A stretch of DNA of 17,547 nucleotides from Euryarchaeota archaeon UBA13 (GTDB taxonomy: Archaea > Thermoplasmatota > Poseidoniia > Poseidoniales > Poseidoniaceae), in assembly GCA_002495945.1 (NCBI GenBank), contig DAHU01000036.1, forward strand, positions 2,244-19,790, written 5' to 3'. A program made the translations under genes and the position numbers. The notes below the pieces were generated by a model, which had not been told where the DNA came from, did no database searches, and saw only the letters and a program-made list of their open reading frames with translations. Below, in pieces: positions 15,939 through 17,547 of the stretch (within the stretch, counting starts at the first letter, position 1; the number at the start of each line of letters is the position of its first letter).

Positions 15939-16994
15939 TCAGTTGTAACCTAATAATGATTGAATGTTTACCAAAAAATCTTGGTCTGTTAGATGAATTT
16001 TACATTTGGATTGCTTGCCGTTTGCCCGTTCCCATAAGCCAGCTAATTTTCCTATTAAGATAGGGGCATTTGGCATCTTTTTCACGGTAAAAACATCCAT
16101 GTCATTGGCAGATTCGACATGTTGCACCGAACCCAAACCAAATGGTACTAGGTGATTTGAGATTACCGATTCCCAATTATTGGCTTCATTTAGATAAACA
16201 AAGACATCACTGGCAGAAAATACCTCTTTGAATGATTGCATTACGCATATCATTGAAGCAGAAAACCGTTTGTCGATACCAGTGACATTCCAGTGTTGAC
16301 TTATTGTTCGACTGAGATTTTCGACGTAACCGCCCGAATTAAAGATAATTCTGTTGATTAAATCACAAGGCAACACAAATGATTGCTTACCATCAATTGA
16401 CCAACCGTAATCATGTGATTCGAGCAATCTATTAATCGAAGTACCAGACTGTTTAGATTGAAAAACCCAAGGCATATCCGGCAGGGATTTGGGTGCTGGC
16501 AGTGTTTTTTGAATTTCTTCAACATCACACTGGATCAAGTTTTCGGCTAACTGACGCCACTGAATTTTTCTCCTGTCACCGTGTTGTTGCTCAACCACTG
16601 CAAGGTAAAAGCCAGAGATGATTGAGGCATATACAGCGGTATTGATTGAATCTGCCTTCCAATCATAACGACCCCAGCCAAATATTTTCCAATATTTAGA
16701 TAATAATTTGTTGCGTTTTTTACTAGCAAACATACCAAATTTCATATTGCTAACTGGCGATAATATTAGTTCTAAGCAATCTGCTGCCGAGTTATGTAAT
16801 ATTCGGCCCATTGGCACCCCAATTAACCCTTCAAATAGGGAAACGAAATTCGCTAGTTCATTTTCTTGCACCAAATACCAATAATTACCGCTTAAATCTA
16901 TAATTCCGTCATCAGTACTGCGATGAAAGTGTTGGTTGAATTTGATTGATAAGTCTCGGTCATGAAGTTCATTCTCATCATCTACAACCGGCAT
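15939..16994 (-). CDS. Hypothetical protein, possibly two V4R-like domains
   Basis: I cannot name this 351-residue protein with confidence. It has no signal peptide or membrane helix. The two halves look alike: GNYWYLVQENELANFV (36-51) corresponds to GKQSFVLPCDLINRII (202-217), FGWG (105-108) to FGLG (285-288), and SGFYLAVVEQQHG (127-139) to IGKLAGLWERANG (314-326), in the same order and with similar spacing. The FGxG step followed by a G-x-L-A-G helix and a cysteine-bearing strand recalls V4R domains, which bind small hydrophobic ligands in regulators; that is a weak inference. A proline-rich linker (LPAPKSLPDMPW, 165-176) joins the halves. Its ATG is 9 bases after the glyA stop, so they are probably co-transcribed, and the TSP3 gene follows after 86 bases. 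Confidence 0.75.
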   Translation of the reverse strand: MPVVDDENELHDRDLSIKFNQHFHRSTDDGIIDLSGNYWYLVQENELANFVSLFEGLIGVPMGRILHNSAADCLELILSPVSNMKFGMFASKKRNKLLSKYWKIFGWGRYDWKADSINTAVYASIISGFYLAVVEQQHGDRRKIQWRQLAENLIQCDVEEIQKTLPAPKSLPDMPWVFQSKQSGTSINRLLESHDYGWSIDGKQSFVLPCDLINRIIFNSGGYVENLSRTISQHWNVTGIDKRFSASMICVMQSFKEVFSASDVFVYLNEANNWESVISNHLVPFGLGSVQHVESANDMDVFTVKKMPNAPILIGKLAGLWERANGKQSKCKIHLTDQDFLVNIQSLLGYN

Positions 16995-17003
16995 GTCAAC
17001 ACA

Positions 17004-17547
17004 TCAAAGCAAGTAACCTGACTGCTCCTCTTCGTTAAAGCAATACCTAATGGTTTGGAAGTTAGATTTCAAGTTGTTGACCTCTTCCTTAACTTCGGTT
17101 GGATCGTGGTTATGCAACAAGACTTTGCCAAATAATTTAGCAACCTCAGCCATCTCATTTTTACCCATTCCAACCCTCGTGAGTTCTTGTACACCTAATC
17201 TCAAACCTGAGGGAGTAAGCGCCTTTGTATCTCCCGGAAGCATGTTCATGTTGGTGATTATGCCAGCTTCCTCAAGCAGACCGGCTGCCTTTGCACCAGC
17301 ACCGGAATCAACTTCTCCATGTCTTGTCAAAACTTGATGCGAGGCAGTATAATTTCTACCTTCGGCAAGAACATCAAAACCCTCCGCTGCTAACGACTCA
17401 CCTAATGCTTGGGCATTTTGTACGATGTCTCTTGCATAGGACTCACCATACTCCTCAAATTCTGCCAGTGCGACAACTTTTCCAGCGACATGATGTAAGT
17501 GGTAAGAAGAACAAACACCTGGGAAAATAGCATTATTCAGTTTTCTA
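17004..17547 (-). CDS. glyA: Serine hydroxymethyltransferase, C-terminal part (5' end outside window)
   Basis: The frame is open to the right edge of the window, so only the last 180 or so codons are seen. The PLP enzyme converts serine and tetrahydrofolate (or a methanopterin-type carrier in some archaea) to glycine and the methylene carrier. Visible landmarks are NNAIFPGVCSSYHLHHVAGKVVALAEF, where the pattern FPG-x4-x-HLHHVAG matches the archaeal type rather than the bacterial FPGxQGGPHxH, then GFDVLAEGRNYTASHQVL, NMLPGD and PSGLRLGVQELTRVGMG, conserved near the C-terminus. The active-site lysine lies upstream of the window. The next gene starts 9 bases after the stop. Confidence 0.93.
   Translation of the reverse strand, partial: RKLNNAIFPGVCSSYHLHHVAGKVVALAEFEEYGESYARDIVQNAQALGESLAAEGFDVLAEGRNYTASHQVLTRHGEVDSGAGAKAAGLLEEAGIITNMNMLPGDTKALTPSGLRLGVQELTRVGMGKNEMAEVAKLFGKVLLHNHDPTEVKEEVNNLKSNFQTIRYCFNEEEQSGYLL

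Noticed and set aside
17004..17330. A separate 108-residue gene starting at TTG 17330
   Set aside because: The frame continues to the window edge with clear serine hydroxymethyltransferase sequence, so this is the end of a longer gene.

Overview
The window most likely comes from an uncultured marine archaeon, probably Poseidoniales (Marine Group II) or a close relative within Thermoplasmatota. Archaeal markers are an archaeal-type SRP RNA, archease, a geranylgeranyl-reductase-family enzyme for isoprenoid lipids, archaeal-type serine hydroxymethyltransferase, CcmE of the archaeal CXXXY type, and GGTGA-type ribosome binding sites. They sit beside genes of bacterial flavour (class 2 dihydroorotate dehydrogenase, a TopB-like topoisomerase with C-terminal repeats, MqnC) and a giant aspartate-rich TSP3-like surface protein. 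That mixture, the modest GC content and the tight gene packing fit Marine Group II, but the lineage is an inference. No mobile element, CRISPR array, tRNA or rRNA is visible.

Layout. 1-868 (+): 3' end of a PfkB-family kinase, then archease. 876-1170 (-): a GC-rich SRP RNA with its own TATA box, filling the only long gap between protein genes. 1215-2717 (-): pyrD followed directly by the CcmE-like gene. 2771-3205 (+): an unrecognised small protein, divergent from pyrD, followed by a perfect palindrome between T-tracts. 3298-8498 (+): topoisomerase III, a geranylgeranyl reductase family protein and an unknown two-helix membrane protein. 8502-17547 (-): six genes reading leftwards, in order of transcription glyA (5' end outside the window), an unknown 351-residue protein, the giant TSP3-repeat protein, a PKD/Ig-like membrane-anchored protein, Xaa-Pro aminopeptidase and mqnC.

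How the genes relate. Several processes are housekeeping: protein targeting (SRP RNA), RNA ligation (archease), pyrimidine synthesis (PyrD), DNA topology (TopB), lipid saturation (reductase), one-carbon metabolism (GlyA). PyrD class 2 needs a quinone acceptor, MqnC makes a menaquinone precursor, and CcmE handles haem for c-type cytochromes, so three genes point to a membrane respiratory chain. The most novel part is 11111-16994: a translationally coupled pair of surface proteins, one carrying about 24 calcium-loop repeats interrupted by a barrel-sandwich-like domain, preceded by an unknown protein that looks internally duplicated.
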